Positions 21,190-28,753 of a stretch of 64,000 bases of DNA are shown one piece after another. The translations under genes and the position numbers were made by a program. Within the stretch, counting starts at the first letter, position 1; every line of letters starts with the position of its first letter. The DNA comes from Solen grandis. Taxonomy: Eukaryota; Mollusca; Bivalvia; Adapedonta; Solenidae. The notes below the pieces were generated by a model. It worked only from the letters and a program-made list of their open reading frames with translations, searched no databases and was not told where the DNA came from. The stretch covers positions 54,904,361 to 54,968,360 of the forward strand of contig CM037790.1 in assembly GCA_021229015.1 (NCBI GenBank). The letters run 5' to 3'.

Positions 21190-22485
21190 TTAATAGTCTG
21201 TGATGACTTCTCTGAACCCGTTAATCTCTATCTGACTGTCATATTCGGCATACACAATCACATTGATGGGGTCACCAAGAGCTACACGAAACTGAACCTC
21301 GATTCGCAAGTTTCCCGTTTTTATAGGATGCAGCTGTCCCTCTTCTGATCCTTGATCTGGCGTTAAGTCAATGCCCCACAGTGTGTACCCCTGCATGTAA
21401 TCGTCCATTGTCAGACCCATGGAGCGGTTTAAACCGAGTGATCCCGTGGCTTGATGCAGGGACATGTATGATCTCAAAATTTCTCCTGTGGGAAAGTTAA
21501 GCTGGAACGGCAAGTTGTGTGTCGTCTTTCCGTCTACACTGACTTCTAACTTAGACAAGTTGAAATGTTGAAAATCAAATGGGTTGGTTGCCAGATCACC
21601 GTTCATGTCTGTATTCTTTACCAGGCCTAGAATGATACGTTTGGGTAACTGTCCTTGAAATAAATGATCTTCGATCTTTGATCGTTGGCCTGCAGGAATG
21701 GTGAAAGTTTTTACCTCAGCTCGGCGAATTGGGATCTTCATGCCATGTTGAGCGATGGTCTGGTTTAAGTTGTTGGCCACTACGGGTAACAGGTCAACAG
21801 TCCGAACATTGAATCCAGCTTGAAGTAACTGGATTTTTGCCTCTGCTCCAAACAGGCAAAAACTGACTGGGGTTCTGTTGAGTCGCAGCCGTATCTCTAC
21901 ACCATTGGGAAGGTACTTGTCTTGCAAACACAGATCTAAATGCAGACGTCCGCACATTTCCAGAACACGACTCCTGTGGATACGTGTTCTTCTTTTAGTA
22001 AATCCTTCATTATCTTCCGCAACTGTATGCTCTTGCATATGACCCGCCGTGTCAGGACTCCACATTTCCGTAGCGTAGAGCTGTGTTGATTTACTGTCCG
22101 TAGAATAAGACAGCAAATTCTCAATGTAGGCCCTGTACGCATATGTGTCAGCATTATTGGTGATCAGTTTGTTGTTCAGGTACACATCAATACTGCTAAA
22201 CAAGCTGTGGAAGAAATTATTTACTGTGGATGTTTCTCCATCGGCAGCCAGATTAGTGCCATCCGGTTTGACTACTTTGACTTTCAGGTACAAGTAGCTT
22301 TGGTTGATATCAGTCCACTTTTCTGATTGAGCAGGAATTACAAATTCAATGGGAGATGAATTGCTCAGTGCTGACACAGGATAATGTTCTGTCCACTGTG
22401 CATCTTGCATTGCTGTCATGGTAGGTGGAACATGTGACACATCAAGTTCAGTTTTGCTACACTCACAAGAGCCGTGTTGCATCAT
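21190..22485 (-). CDS. Major capsid protein (double jelly roll, hexon-like)
   Basis: 431 residues from the ATG at 22485. Family landmarks are visible: YPVSALSNSSPIEFVIPA near the N-terminus, then the long beta-rich segments SYLYLKVKVV, HSLFSSIDVYLNN and AYRAYIENLLSYS, and a C-terminus INVIVYAEYDSQIEIN. This is the Polinton major capsid family (often annotated after worm protein F54H12.2), which forms trimers building an icosahedral shell. Frame intact. The upstream 120-residue gene stops 5 nt before its start, and the downstream 150-residue gene begins 2 nt after its stop. Confidence 0.95.
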   Translation of the reverse strand: MMQHGSCECSKTELDVSHVPPTMTAMQDAQWTEHYPVSALSNSSPIEFVIPAQSEKWTDINQSYLYLKVKVVKPDGTNLAADGETSTVNNFFHSLFSSIDVYLNNKLITNNADTYAYRAYIENLLSYSTDSKSTQLYATEMWSPDTAGHMQEHTVAEDNEGFTKRRTRIHRSRVLEMCGRLHLDLCLQDKYLPNGVEIRLRLNRTPVSFCLFGAEAKIQLLQAGFNVRTVDLLPVVANNLNQTIAQHGMKIPIRRAEVKTFTIPAGQRSKIEDHLFQGQLPKRIILGLVKNTDMNGDLATNPFDFQHFNLSKLEVSVDGKTTHNLPFQLNFPTGEILRSYMSLHQATGSLGLNRSMGLTMDDYMQGYTLWGIDLTPDQGSEEGQLHPIKTGNLRIEVQFRVALGDPINVIVYAEYDSQIEINGFREVITDY

Positions 22486-22490
22486 GTTGT

Positions 22491-22853
22491 TCAATCAAAA
22501 ATATCTGACGGTCGCGATGAGATTTTTCTTTTTTTGTTGCGTCTCCTTGCCGCGCTGAAAGCAGAATGGTGTCGACGTTTGAAATCTCGAAGCTTTATAC
22601 CTCTCAGAGTTTTCAGACCCACATCTTTCAACAATGTTTTACCCCGTTTCTTGATCACTGTCTTTACATTTTGGCCAGACAGAATATCTTTTACGGCTCC
22701 TATACCTTGTTTAAAGCCCTCTCTTTTCAGAGTCTTTAGTCCTGAGGTCACGATGGGTTTCATCATGGGTAAGATGTTGCTGGCCATTTTCTTGAACATG
22801 GAGCCCAAACCATATCCGACTTGTCGAGCTTGACCACGGTAAACTGGAATCAT
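22491..22853 (-). CDS. Small basic virion-associated protein (IPVYRG type)
   Basis: 120 residues. Starts IPVYRGQARQVGYGLGSMF, followed by an amphipathic helix-rich middle and a very basic tail (RRRNKKRK) ending in DIFD. ORFs with this YRG...G.GxGSxF start sit between penton and major capsid in related elements and have been compared with adenovirus pVI/pX-type minor virion proteins; I make that only as a possible analogy. Its ATG overlaps (ATGA) the stop that the penton gene would use in its original frame (22850-22852). Confidence 0.75.
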   Translation of the reverse strand: MIPVYRGQARQVGYGLGSMFKKMASNILPMMKPIVTSGLKTLKREGFKQGIGAVKDILSGQNVKTVIKKRGKTLLKDVGLKTLRGIKLRDFKRRHHSAFSAARRRNKKRKISSRPSDIFD

Positions 22854-23691
22854 CGTGTCTTTCTTTTAAAATGAAGCTTCACCATCGACTTCCCGTGAGT
22901 GAAATGAATTGATTCCCTGTGTCACCGGTTATATTGATACTGATCTCGCTGAAATATGATCTGCTGACAGGTATGTAGTGTAGATTTAGAAATTCAAAGT
23001 GCATGTGTGGATTAGCCCCTGCTTTTGTTTTTGTGGCAAATGGCACAACGCGTAAAATGGGTGCTTCGACATCCCCTATCAAAGTGTGTTCTGCCAAATC
23101 GGTATATACAAACAAGTGGTTCATCTTCGTGAAGAGGTCCACACCGTACTTGAATCTGTTGTTGTCTCTGTCCGGAAACACCTCAGTACTTCCCTCTCCT
23201 CCAAGTTTCGTAAGGAGGAGTGGATGAAGTTCCAAGCCGATCTTTGATCCAGTATTACCGGTAAACTTGACACGTTTTGACAAGCCGGAAAAATCAAGTC
23301 CAAATGTGAGGTTTCTTTGAGTTAAAATTGTTTTAGTGGCTTGTTTAATAGCTTTGTCCAATTCGTCAGTGAGATGTTGTGGTGACGCATAGATGCCTGC
23401 AGGAATACAAAGGGATATTGCCCATTTTTTGCCTTCTAATTCACACCCGTTTTTCACTTGTGAAAAGGCTGCCGCCAGTTCTGGATCTTTAGTCACGATG
23501 TAGAATTTTCCTTCCTCCTCTTCAATGTTTCTGACTTGTGTGGGAACGATCATTTCCACGAGAGCCACTTCCCAATTTTGTTTGTCGACATCAATGGTTT
23601 TTGTCAGCTTGGTTCTAAAACAGCATTGTGTGTTGTTTGGGTACAATGCCATCGAACTATCACTGATGAGAGTGATGTAGAAAGAGTTCAT
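22850..23691 (-). pseudogene. Penton / minor capsid protein with late frameshift
   Basis: The ATG at 23691 opens 270 residues, stopping at 22879. The N-terminus (FYITLISDSS...YPNNTQCCFRTKL, then NWEVALVEMIVP) is the single-jelly-roll Polinton penton signature. The usual end of this family (a hydrophobic-basic LHF[KR] tail) is absent from this frame but is visible in another frame at 22850-22888, ending in a TGA that overlaps the next gene's ATG as ATGA. So a 1-base indel near 22885-22895 has cut the tail. It may be a mutation or an assembly error. The protein would occupy capsid five-fold vertices. Confidence 0.85.
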
Positions 23692-23927
23692 GGTTTCTTA
23701 AATTTTAAACTTGGGTTTGGAAGAATGTATCCGATAGAAGTACTCATCAGCAGCAACCAAAGTTCACGATCTGGACTGTTGAGACACAGGTTCACTAATG
23801 ACACGATGACAATGATAAAGATGATCACAATATGTGTCAAGAAAGTGATTCTGTTGTTTGGTACCTCACTTTTTCCTGTCTGTATACTGTTGTCTACCTG
23901 AACACTGCTGGTATCGGACTGAGACAT
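23688..23927 (-). CDS. Small membrane protein
   Basis: 79 residues from the ATG at 23927; the frame extends to a GTG at 23936. A Ser/Asp/Gln-rich N-terminus (~27 residues) precedes a transmembrane helix (about ITFLTHIVIIFIIVIVSLV), then a short linker and a second hydrophobic segment LWLLLMSTSIGYILP. A two-pass or hairpin membrane protein of this kind lies before the penton in related elements; function unknown. TATAAAG/TATAAAC sequences at about 23945-23960 could be its promoter. Its stop overlaps the penton ATG as ATGA. Confidence 0.75.
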   Translation of the reverse strand: MSQSDTSSVQVDNSIQTGKSEVPNNRITFLTHIVIIFIIVIVSLVNLCLNSPDRELWLLLMSTSIGYILPNPSLKFKKP

Positions 23928-23948
23928 GGTGTTCACGACGTTTATACT

Positions 23949-25043
23949 TTATACTAAATGTGATTTTGGAATCCAACTGTTAAACTTTTTAGGATATCCA
24001 AGCCACTTGACTTTCACTTCTTGAAAAGTTTTACCGCCTACACGCCTTGTACGCCGATCAAGAACTGATTCCACTTCGTATAGCTCATCATCTTTTATAT
24101 GTTGAATTTCATCCCTGTAGAAGGATCCGGCGATAGTTTCTCCAGCCAAGTCTTCCAGTTTTACGGTCAATGGATGTGTTCTGTTGATGCGAACCACTTT
24201 GAACAATTCCACTGTCCAGTTGGGTAGATAGCCTTTGGCAAATGTTTGCTTGGTTTTATTGATGCGCACTATATCACCCACTTTCAAATCAGTTGATTTC
24301 TTTTTTTTCTTTTGATGGTTGCCATACAATGTCTTGGTGACTTCATGCTCATTTTCTCTAGACACAGATGCAGGGGTACGTCCGATGCTTCGATGAAAAC
24401 GATGATTGTAGCCATGTACCAATAGTTGCAGTACATCCACATAATGACGGGTCTTGTGATGAGTAAAATATTTCCACATTCTTGATTTAAGCGTACGTTG
24501 AAAACGTTCAACAATACTCGCTTTAGTTTCTGGGTTTTCAGACGTGAAGAAATGAATGTCATGCTTGTCTAGAAACTTCTGAAAGTCTTTGTTCAAAAAT
24601 TCTCGGCCTTTGTCTGTTTGCAAAGAGAGTGGTTTTCGGCCTTCTTTTAGAATAGACTGAAAGGCTTGGATGAGCGTCTTTCCAGTTTTGTCAATGATGG
24701 GTATTACCCAAGCATATTTTGAAAACACATCAATGACACATAGTAAGTAGCGATATGGTGAATTCTCTTTGTACATACGTTGCATATCTGCGAGATCAGC
24801 TTGCCATTGATGATCGATACCTCCTACCACAGTCTGTCGACGTCGAAATTTTCGTCGTATTGTTTTATGCAACGTGTAGGTTCTTTGACTTCTCAACCAG
24901 TCTCGTACATCCTCTAAAGTGATAGATTTCAACTGTTTTTTCGCTGCCTTGTAGAGTCCCTGAATTCCTCCAAAACTCGTAGGATTATCAGTATCATAGT
25001 ACAGGTGACGAAGTAACGTGTCCTTCTTTAGTAGGCGTCCCAT
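23949..25043 (-). CDS. Retroviral-type integrase with C-terminal chromodomain
   Basis: 364 residues. rve core: D83 (QADLAD), D144 (LQTDKGREF) and E179 (IVERFQRTLK) form the DDE triad. A basic stretch KKKKKS follows, then an SH3-like DNA-binding region, and residues ~318-364 are a chromodomain (LYEVESVLDRR...VKVKWLGYPKKFNSWIP) that probably steers insertion to particular chromatin. It catalyses insertion of the element and explains the 6-bp target duplication. Frame intact, all catalytic residues present. Overlaps the upstream 243-residue gene by 16 nt. Confidence 0.96.
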   Translation of the reverse strand: MGRLLKKDTLLRHLYYDTDNPTSFGGIQGLYKAAKKQLKSITLEDVRDWLRSQRTYTLHKTIRRKFRRRQTVVGGIDHQWQADLADMQRMYKENSPYRYLLCVIDVFSKYAWVIPIIDKTGKTLIQAFQSILKEGRKPLSLQTDKGREFLNKDFQKFLDKHDIHFFTSENPETKASIVERFQRTLKSRMWKYFTHHKTRHYVDVLQLLVHGYNHRFHRSIGRTPASVSRENEHEVTKTLYGNHQKKKKKSTDLKVGDIVRINKTKQTFAKGYLPNWTVELFKVVRINRTHPLTVKLEDLAGETIAGSFYRDEIQHIKDDELYEVESVLDRRTRRVGGKTFQEVKVKWLGYPKKFNSWIPKSHLV

Positions 25044-25759
25044 GACGAATGGGCTAATATCTCCTCGGGTTCTTCCTTTTTAATAGGTCTTCGTTTCTTT
25101 GATGTAGGTGCGTGGGCAAAACTATCATAAAATTCATCCTCCTCCTCTTCTTCTTCATCATCATCTGGTGTTTGTATGAAATTCCATCGACGTTTATTGC
25201 CCACAACTTCTTGTGGGATGTTGACCTCTTTCAGTCCTCTAGAAAATTGTTCCCATCCTCGTGGATTTGACCCTTTCCGCTGCCGAAGTACATCATTGAC
25301 CAGATCAATAATATTTGAACCTTCAACGGGTTTTCCATCATATTCTAACAGGCCATGTTCATCCCAACTTAAGTGAGGATGGTCTTTCAACATGTTTAAC
25401 AAAAGAGTAGCCTTTCGTCGCATGGTCGTAGGAACACTGTCTAGAATTTGATCTTTCAAGGTCATCGGTTTTTCCTCTTTCTTTTCAGTCACTGTACTTG
25501 TTGTTTTCTCAGCCATGTGTGGTCTGAAGGGTTTGAGTGCTTTTTTATGTGACACTTGAAAGCGATGTAATACTTCTCCAAATTGTTGTGCTTTTTCTGA
25601 CTCAGACAATTGATTGTCGTCAAGAACTTGATTCATTTCTTTCTGTAATGATGAAGTCTGACTCACTTGAGGGGATGGGGGTAACCGAGGTCGTTGTTCC
25701 TTCTTCCAACGATTCATCTCTTCCAACAACCGAACTGGAACATAGGCCATCTTCTTCAT
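25028..25759 (-). CDS. Conserved Polinton protein (SVPxxxRRKA... GWxxFxxGLKE type)
   Basis: 243 residues. Conserved core at about 105-195: ILDSVPTTMRRKATLLLNML, then GSNIIDLVNDVLR and GWEQFSRGLKEVNIPQE. An Asp/Glu-rich stretch (DDDEEEEEEDE) and a basic NLS-like SKKRRP follow. I recall this family from many invertebrate genomes next to Polinton integrases; its role is unknown. The ATG overlaps the stop of the preceding gene as ATGA and its own end overlaps integrase by 16 nt, so the three genes are probably expressed together. Confidence 0.75.
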   Translation of the reverse strand: MKKMAYVPVRLLEEMNRWKKEQRPRLPPSPQVSQTSSLQKEMNQVLDDNQLSESEKAQQFGEVLHRFQVSHKKALKPFRPHMAEKTTSTVTEKKEEKPMTLKDQILDSVPTTMRRKATLLLNMLKDHPHLSWDEHGLLEYDGKPVEGSNIIDLVNDVLRQRKGSNPRGWEQFSRGLKEVNIPQEVVGNKRRWNFIQTPDDDEEEEEEDEFYDSFAHAPTSKKRRPIKKEEPEEILAHSSWDAY

Positions 25760-26112
25760 ATTTTCCGAATGAGTTCACCAGCAAGAGGTATAATTGTTTT
25801 GGCTAAGAGTGGTGCAAGTGCCAGCAGGGGTAGAAAACCACCTTTCTGATTGAGAATGATTTTCTTTTTTCGAACTGATACTTTCTTGGTCGCTAACTGT
25901 CGGAGCTGTTGTCTCTTAGAATGCAATCGACGCTTCTGAGCCCCCGACAGTGGTACATTGCCTTTTAAAATGTTTTGACAACATTCAGCAATACAATCTA
26001 CCAATTCTTTTGGTGCTTCTTGAATAATCTTCTTTCGAAATTTGGGCGAGGCTTCTGTCAAAGCAAGCAACATTTTGCCATGTTTACGAACGAGTGGTTG
26101 TTTGCGCTTCAT
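25756..26112 (-). CDS. Basic core protein, GGFLP type
   Basis: 118 residues. A Lys/Arg-rich protein with CCQNILKGNVPLSGAQKRRL, then LRQLATKKV...KKKIILNQKGGFLPLLA and a hydrophobic end (LAPLLAKTIIPLAGELIRK). The basic stretch plus Gly-rich hydrophobic tail fits adenovirus pX/mu-like virion core proteins, as suggested for the family. TATAAATA at about 26147-26154 precedes the ATG by 35-40 nt. It is related to the next upstream gene (same LRQLA...IL..GG.FL module). Stop overlaps next ATG (ATGA). Confidence 0.75.
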   Translation of the reverse strand: MKRKQPLVRKHGKMLLALTEASPKFRKKIIQEAPKELVDCIAECCQNILKGNVPLSGAQKRRLHSKRQQLRQLATKKVSVRKKKIILNQKGGFLPLLALAPLLAKTIIPLAGELIRKI

Positions 26113-26144
26113 GATGACAAATGATGATGAAATGTTTGGTCTCT

Positions 26145-26150
26145 TTTATT
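26145..26150 (-). terminator. AATAAA overlapping the stop codon of the 299-residue gene
   Basis: Minus-strand ATAAATAAAAG contains the TAA stop of the upstream gene, a possible poly(A) signal, and (TATAAATA) the apparent TATA box of the next gene. One short sequence may serve three roles. Confidence 0.45.
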
Positions 26151-27045
26151 TATACCACTGTTGAAGGGCTTGTAAAGCGATATTGCCAGCACTACTCAGT
26201 GGTCCTGAATTTCTCATCGCAGTAATGGCAGTAGGTAATGGGGAATGGAGACTTGGGATTGGTGAAAATCTTGATGATGATGATGATGAGGAACGCCCAC
26301 TTGAAGAATTGGAAAGGTCAAACAATTGTCGTCGAACTGTAGGGTTTGGTGAAACTGTCATTGATCCTTGTGGTGTAGCCAACCCAGACCTCATCGAACT
26401 TCTATTAGAACGGGGAGTAGATGAGGTCAGTGGAGAGAATGGGGCCACAAGTGGTGATGCTTTGGATGAGGTCCCTGATGTAACATCACGTCGAATCAGT
26501 ATGGGGGACACTTTTGGTGTTCCAGTTGTTACAGAGCGTTTTCTTCTTACAGTGACAAATCGATCATGAGGCAATGTCTGCTTCTTCCTTGTTTGTTTCC
26601 TTACTGGTGACTTGCGTTTGGTTGGCTGTTTTCGTGGTTGTTGTCGTGACCGTTTCCTGGCTGGTGACTTTCGTTTGGGTGGTTGTTTTCTTGCTACTGG
26701 ACCAAATTTTCTCACAGCTTTGGTCCCGTTCCATCGAAGCAGTGTACGAATGATGGTGCCCCCAAGGAAACCTCCACCACCAGGTTTTAAAATAAGTTGT
26801 CGTTTTGTGGCCAGATCCACATGTTGATCAGCTAACTGTCTTAAAATGTCTTTGTTGCGTTCCATAAAATTCATCGTCTGTTTTGCCACGGTTACTTTTT
26901 TCTCTAAGATGAGTCGTGCAGCTAAGGTGAACCATTTTACCATCTCTGTTAATCCTGATTCTACCAGCTCTTGTCGTTTCGTTGGGTTCTTTTCCCGACT
27001 CAACGATTCTAGAGCTTTGATCACTGTATGTGGTGTGTTTTCCAT
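26146..27045 (-). CDS. Large basic core-like protein with SPxK-type motifs
   Basis: 299 residues from ATG 27045; TATAAAA at about 27090-27096. The helical N-terminus ends with MERNKDILRQLADQHV, followed by KRQLILKPGGGGFLGG (residues ~62-97), which parallels the 118-residue neighbour. The middle is strongly basic with KRKSPARKRSR and KRKSPVRKQ repeats, like H1/sperm-histone SPKK motifs, and the C-terminal third is Ser/Pro-rich. A DNA-condensing virion core protein is the natural reading, by analogy with adenovirus pVII/V, but this is inference. Confidence 0.7.
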   Translation of the reverse strand: MENTPHTVIKALESLSREKNPTKRQELVESGLTEMVKWFTLAARLILEKKVTVAKQTMNFMERNKDILRQLADQHVDLATKRQLILKPGGGGFLGGTIIRTLLRWNGTKAVRKFGPVARKQPPKRKSPARKRSRQQPRKQPTKRKSPVRKQTRKKQTLPHDRFVTVRRKRSVTTGTPKVSPILIRRDVTSGTSSKASPLVAPFSPLTSSTPRSNRSSMRSGLATPQGSMTVSPNPTVRRQLFDLSNSSSGRSSSSSSSRFSPIPSLHSPLPTAITAMRNSGPLSSAGNIALQALQQWYK

Positions 27046-27091
27046 GGTAGGTGTATCCTTAATGATGATCGGGTGTCATGTTCCTATCATT

Positions 27092-27730
27092 TTATACTGT
27101 AGTGTAGACGGTCGGTCCTCGATCTTCACCTGTTACCCACCGATGGAACACATCTGTTCTTAAACGATTCTGGTCGGGTGTTCTTGGGTGAAAGTCAATG
27201 ATAAGATATCCATGAGGTGTAGAGGTTGCATCTTGATACGCCATCACCAAATGGGGTAGTTGTATTTGGTTCGCAAGTGTTTTGATCTGGCCTTTATCTC
27301 TTGTGTTTTGAAATAATACCATGTAGTGTGCATTCAAGCTGATGGTACGACTAGCCTTGGATTGTTGGAACATGTTTTGTGTGATGTAAATGACAGTGGC
27401 ATTTCTATGGTGTCCCTTTCGCGTGAACCATAATTTAATTTTCTCCTCATCTTCATCATCAAATATGACGAGGTGTGGTAAGGTTGTATCGTCTACTATC
27501 TCTTCATCATCCTCAGGGATACCCTGAATGAATTTGATAGCTTCACGTTCTTGTAACTGTGCGTAGGCACTTTGCCATTCTTTGTAACACCAGACGATGC
27601 GTTGTGGTACCGCATGAAATAATTCGGTTTTGTACTCAATAAGTTTTTTTACAAATTGAGTTTTTCCTGAACCACTTGGCCCTGAGATGAAAATGTTACT
27701 AGGATGTTGAAAAAGTAAACTACTTTCCAT
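27092..27730 (-). CDS. FtsK/HerA-type genome packaging ATPase
   Basis: 212 residues from the ATG at 27730 (the frame is open 30 residues upstream, through a TATA-like region, so I choose the internal Met). Walker A GPSGSGKT at 17-24, Walker B LPHLVIFDDE with D91/D92, and a sensor-like Gln in VIYITQN. This is the A32-like ATPase of Polintons, adenovirus-related and giant viruses that pumps DNA into the capsid. Frame intact. Its stop (27092) lies within the TATA of the next gene, showing how compact the block is. Confidence 0.93.
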   Translation of the reverse strand: MESSLLFQHPSNIFISGPSGSGKTQFVKKLIEYKTELFHAVPQRIVWCYKEWQSAYAQLQEREAIKFIQGIPEDDEEIVDDTTLPHLVIFDDEDEEKIKLWFTRKGHHRNATVIYITQNMFQQSKASRTISLNAHYMVLFQNTRDKGQIKTLANQIQLPHLVMAYQDATSTPHGYLIIDFHPRTPDQNRLRTDVFHRWVTGEDRGPTVYTTV

Positions 27731-27770
27731 GATGGTCCAAGAAATAATAACAGCATTGACATGACAACAT

Positions 27771-27776
27771 TTTATT
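27771..27776 (-). terminator. Poly(A) signal AATAAA after the 85-residue gene
   Basis: Minus-strand AATAAA, about 41 nt after the stop at 27817, embedded in TATAAAATAAAATG, which also resembles the ATPase TATA box. It would end a PolB / F-box-like / 85-residue transcript. Confidence 0.5.
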
Positions 27777-27816
27777 TTATACATCATAGCAAATAAAACA
27801 CTTGAACAAACATCAG

Positions 27817-28074
27817 TCAAAAATGTAAACTATGACACACATCATGAATCAGTCTTTCTTTATACATCATCCATTCCGGCAATATCATGGTATATCCCAT
27901 AGCATTTAAAGCCATGCACACTTCGTCAAACAGTTCCTCCGATTGTCTTAACGCCTGTTCTGATTGAATTCCAAGTACACACACAGCCAACAACACAGCT
28001 CTACGCCATGGATTCCGAATTGGAGTTATGTTTTTTTCCTGTAGTGAAGTATTTCCCATGTTTTGACTTCTCAT
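27817..28074 (-). CDS. Small protein of unknown function
   Basis: 85 residues, ATG at 28074 overlapping the stop of the preceding gene as ATGA. Contains a hydrophobic stretch AVLLAVCVLGI (residues ~26-36), then a helical acidic part and Cys/His-containing end. No family recognised. The ATGA overlap with the F-box-like gene supports it being translated. Confidence 0.5.
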   Translation of the reverse strand: MRSQNMGNTSLQEKNITPIRNPWRRAVLLAVCVLGIQSEQALRQSEELFDEVCMALNAMGYTMILPEWMMYKERLIHDVCHSLHF

Positions 28075-28691
28075 TCGTCTTGCAAGTACTCTGCGTAGTA
28101 TCTTATTTTGTAGGTGTCCCAGAGGGATTCGTCTCCCAACTCAAACCTTTCTAAGTTGTTGAAATCGGGATCTTGAAAGAACTGTTCACTAGGATTTGGC
28201 CTCGTTTGTTTGAATATTGCGCTGCACTGTTTACCAAAAATGTTAAACACTTGCTCACAAGTGATAGGTTCTGGAGTCAGTAAAATGGCACGTATATCCT
28301 CTGGTGTGTCGTTCCGGTGGTTAATCGCAAATCTGAGATACATACGCTCATCAAAACGGTTCAGTTTCTCCACTGTATCAATGTTTAGGGTCTCAATGTA
28401 TATGTACCACACGTCAGAGATCAAGTTGCGTAGCAGGTTGTAAATGGCAAAAATCCGTTGAAAGACCACACTTTTATAGCTGATTGGAAGATTACGCCCT
28501 CGTACATCATGAAACATATCATAAACTTGGTTTAAACAAGAGGAATCCTTCATCGTCTGGTGAATTATTCTGTTTCCAACGCGCTGTGCCCAAGTAAAAA
28601 ATAACTCGTTGCAAAATGCAGCAGGTTTCTTATTAGCTTCAACGAGATGTCTGTAGATCATCTGTTGTATTTCTACTGGTAGAGTGTTCAT
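28071..28691 (-). CDS. F-box-like protein
   Basis: 206 residues from the ATG at 28691 (the longer frame starts with GTG and lacks an upstream ATG). It begins MNTLPVEIQQMIYRHLVEAN, which fits the start of an F-box (LPxEI...I...HL). The remaining sequence is helical with no LRR or WD repeats. If it is an F-box, it would bind SKP1 and recruit a cullin ligase, giving the element a second link to ubiquitination besides the RING gene. It begins 63 nt after the PolB stop. The match is short, so moderate confidence only. Confidence 0.55.
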   Translation of the reverse strand: MNTLPVEIQQMIYRHLVEANKKPAAFCNELFFTWAQRVGNRIIHQTMKDSSCLNQVYDMFHDVRGRNLPISYKSVVFQRIFAIYNLLRNLISDVWYIYIETLNIDTVEKLNRFDERMYLRFAINHRNDTPEDIRAILLTPEPITCEQVFNIFGKQCSAIFKQTRPNPSEQFFQDPDFNNLERFELGDESLWDTYKIRYYAEYLQDE

Positions 28692-28753
28692 CGTGAATCT
28701 CCGTATGTTTCCACCACCGTTCAGGCTATGCAACACGACTACAAGCCAACTGG

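Noticed and set aside
23949..25043. LTR-retrotransposon pol
   Set aside because: The chromodomain integrase stands alone with capsid and PolB genes; no RT/RNase H and no LTRs.
26183..26569. 128-residue plus-strand ORF
   Set aside because: It is antisense to the basic core protein, whose biased composition keeps the other strand open.
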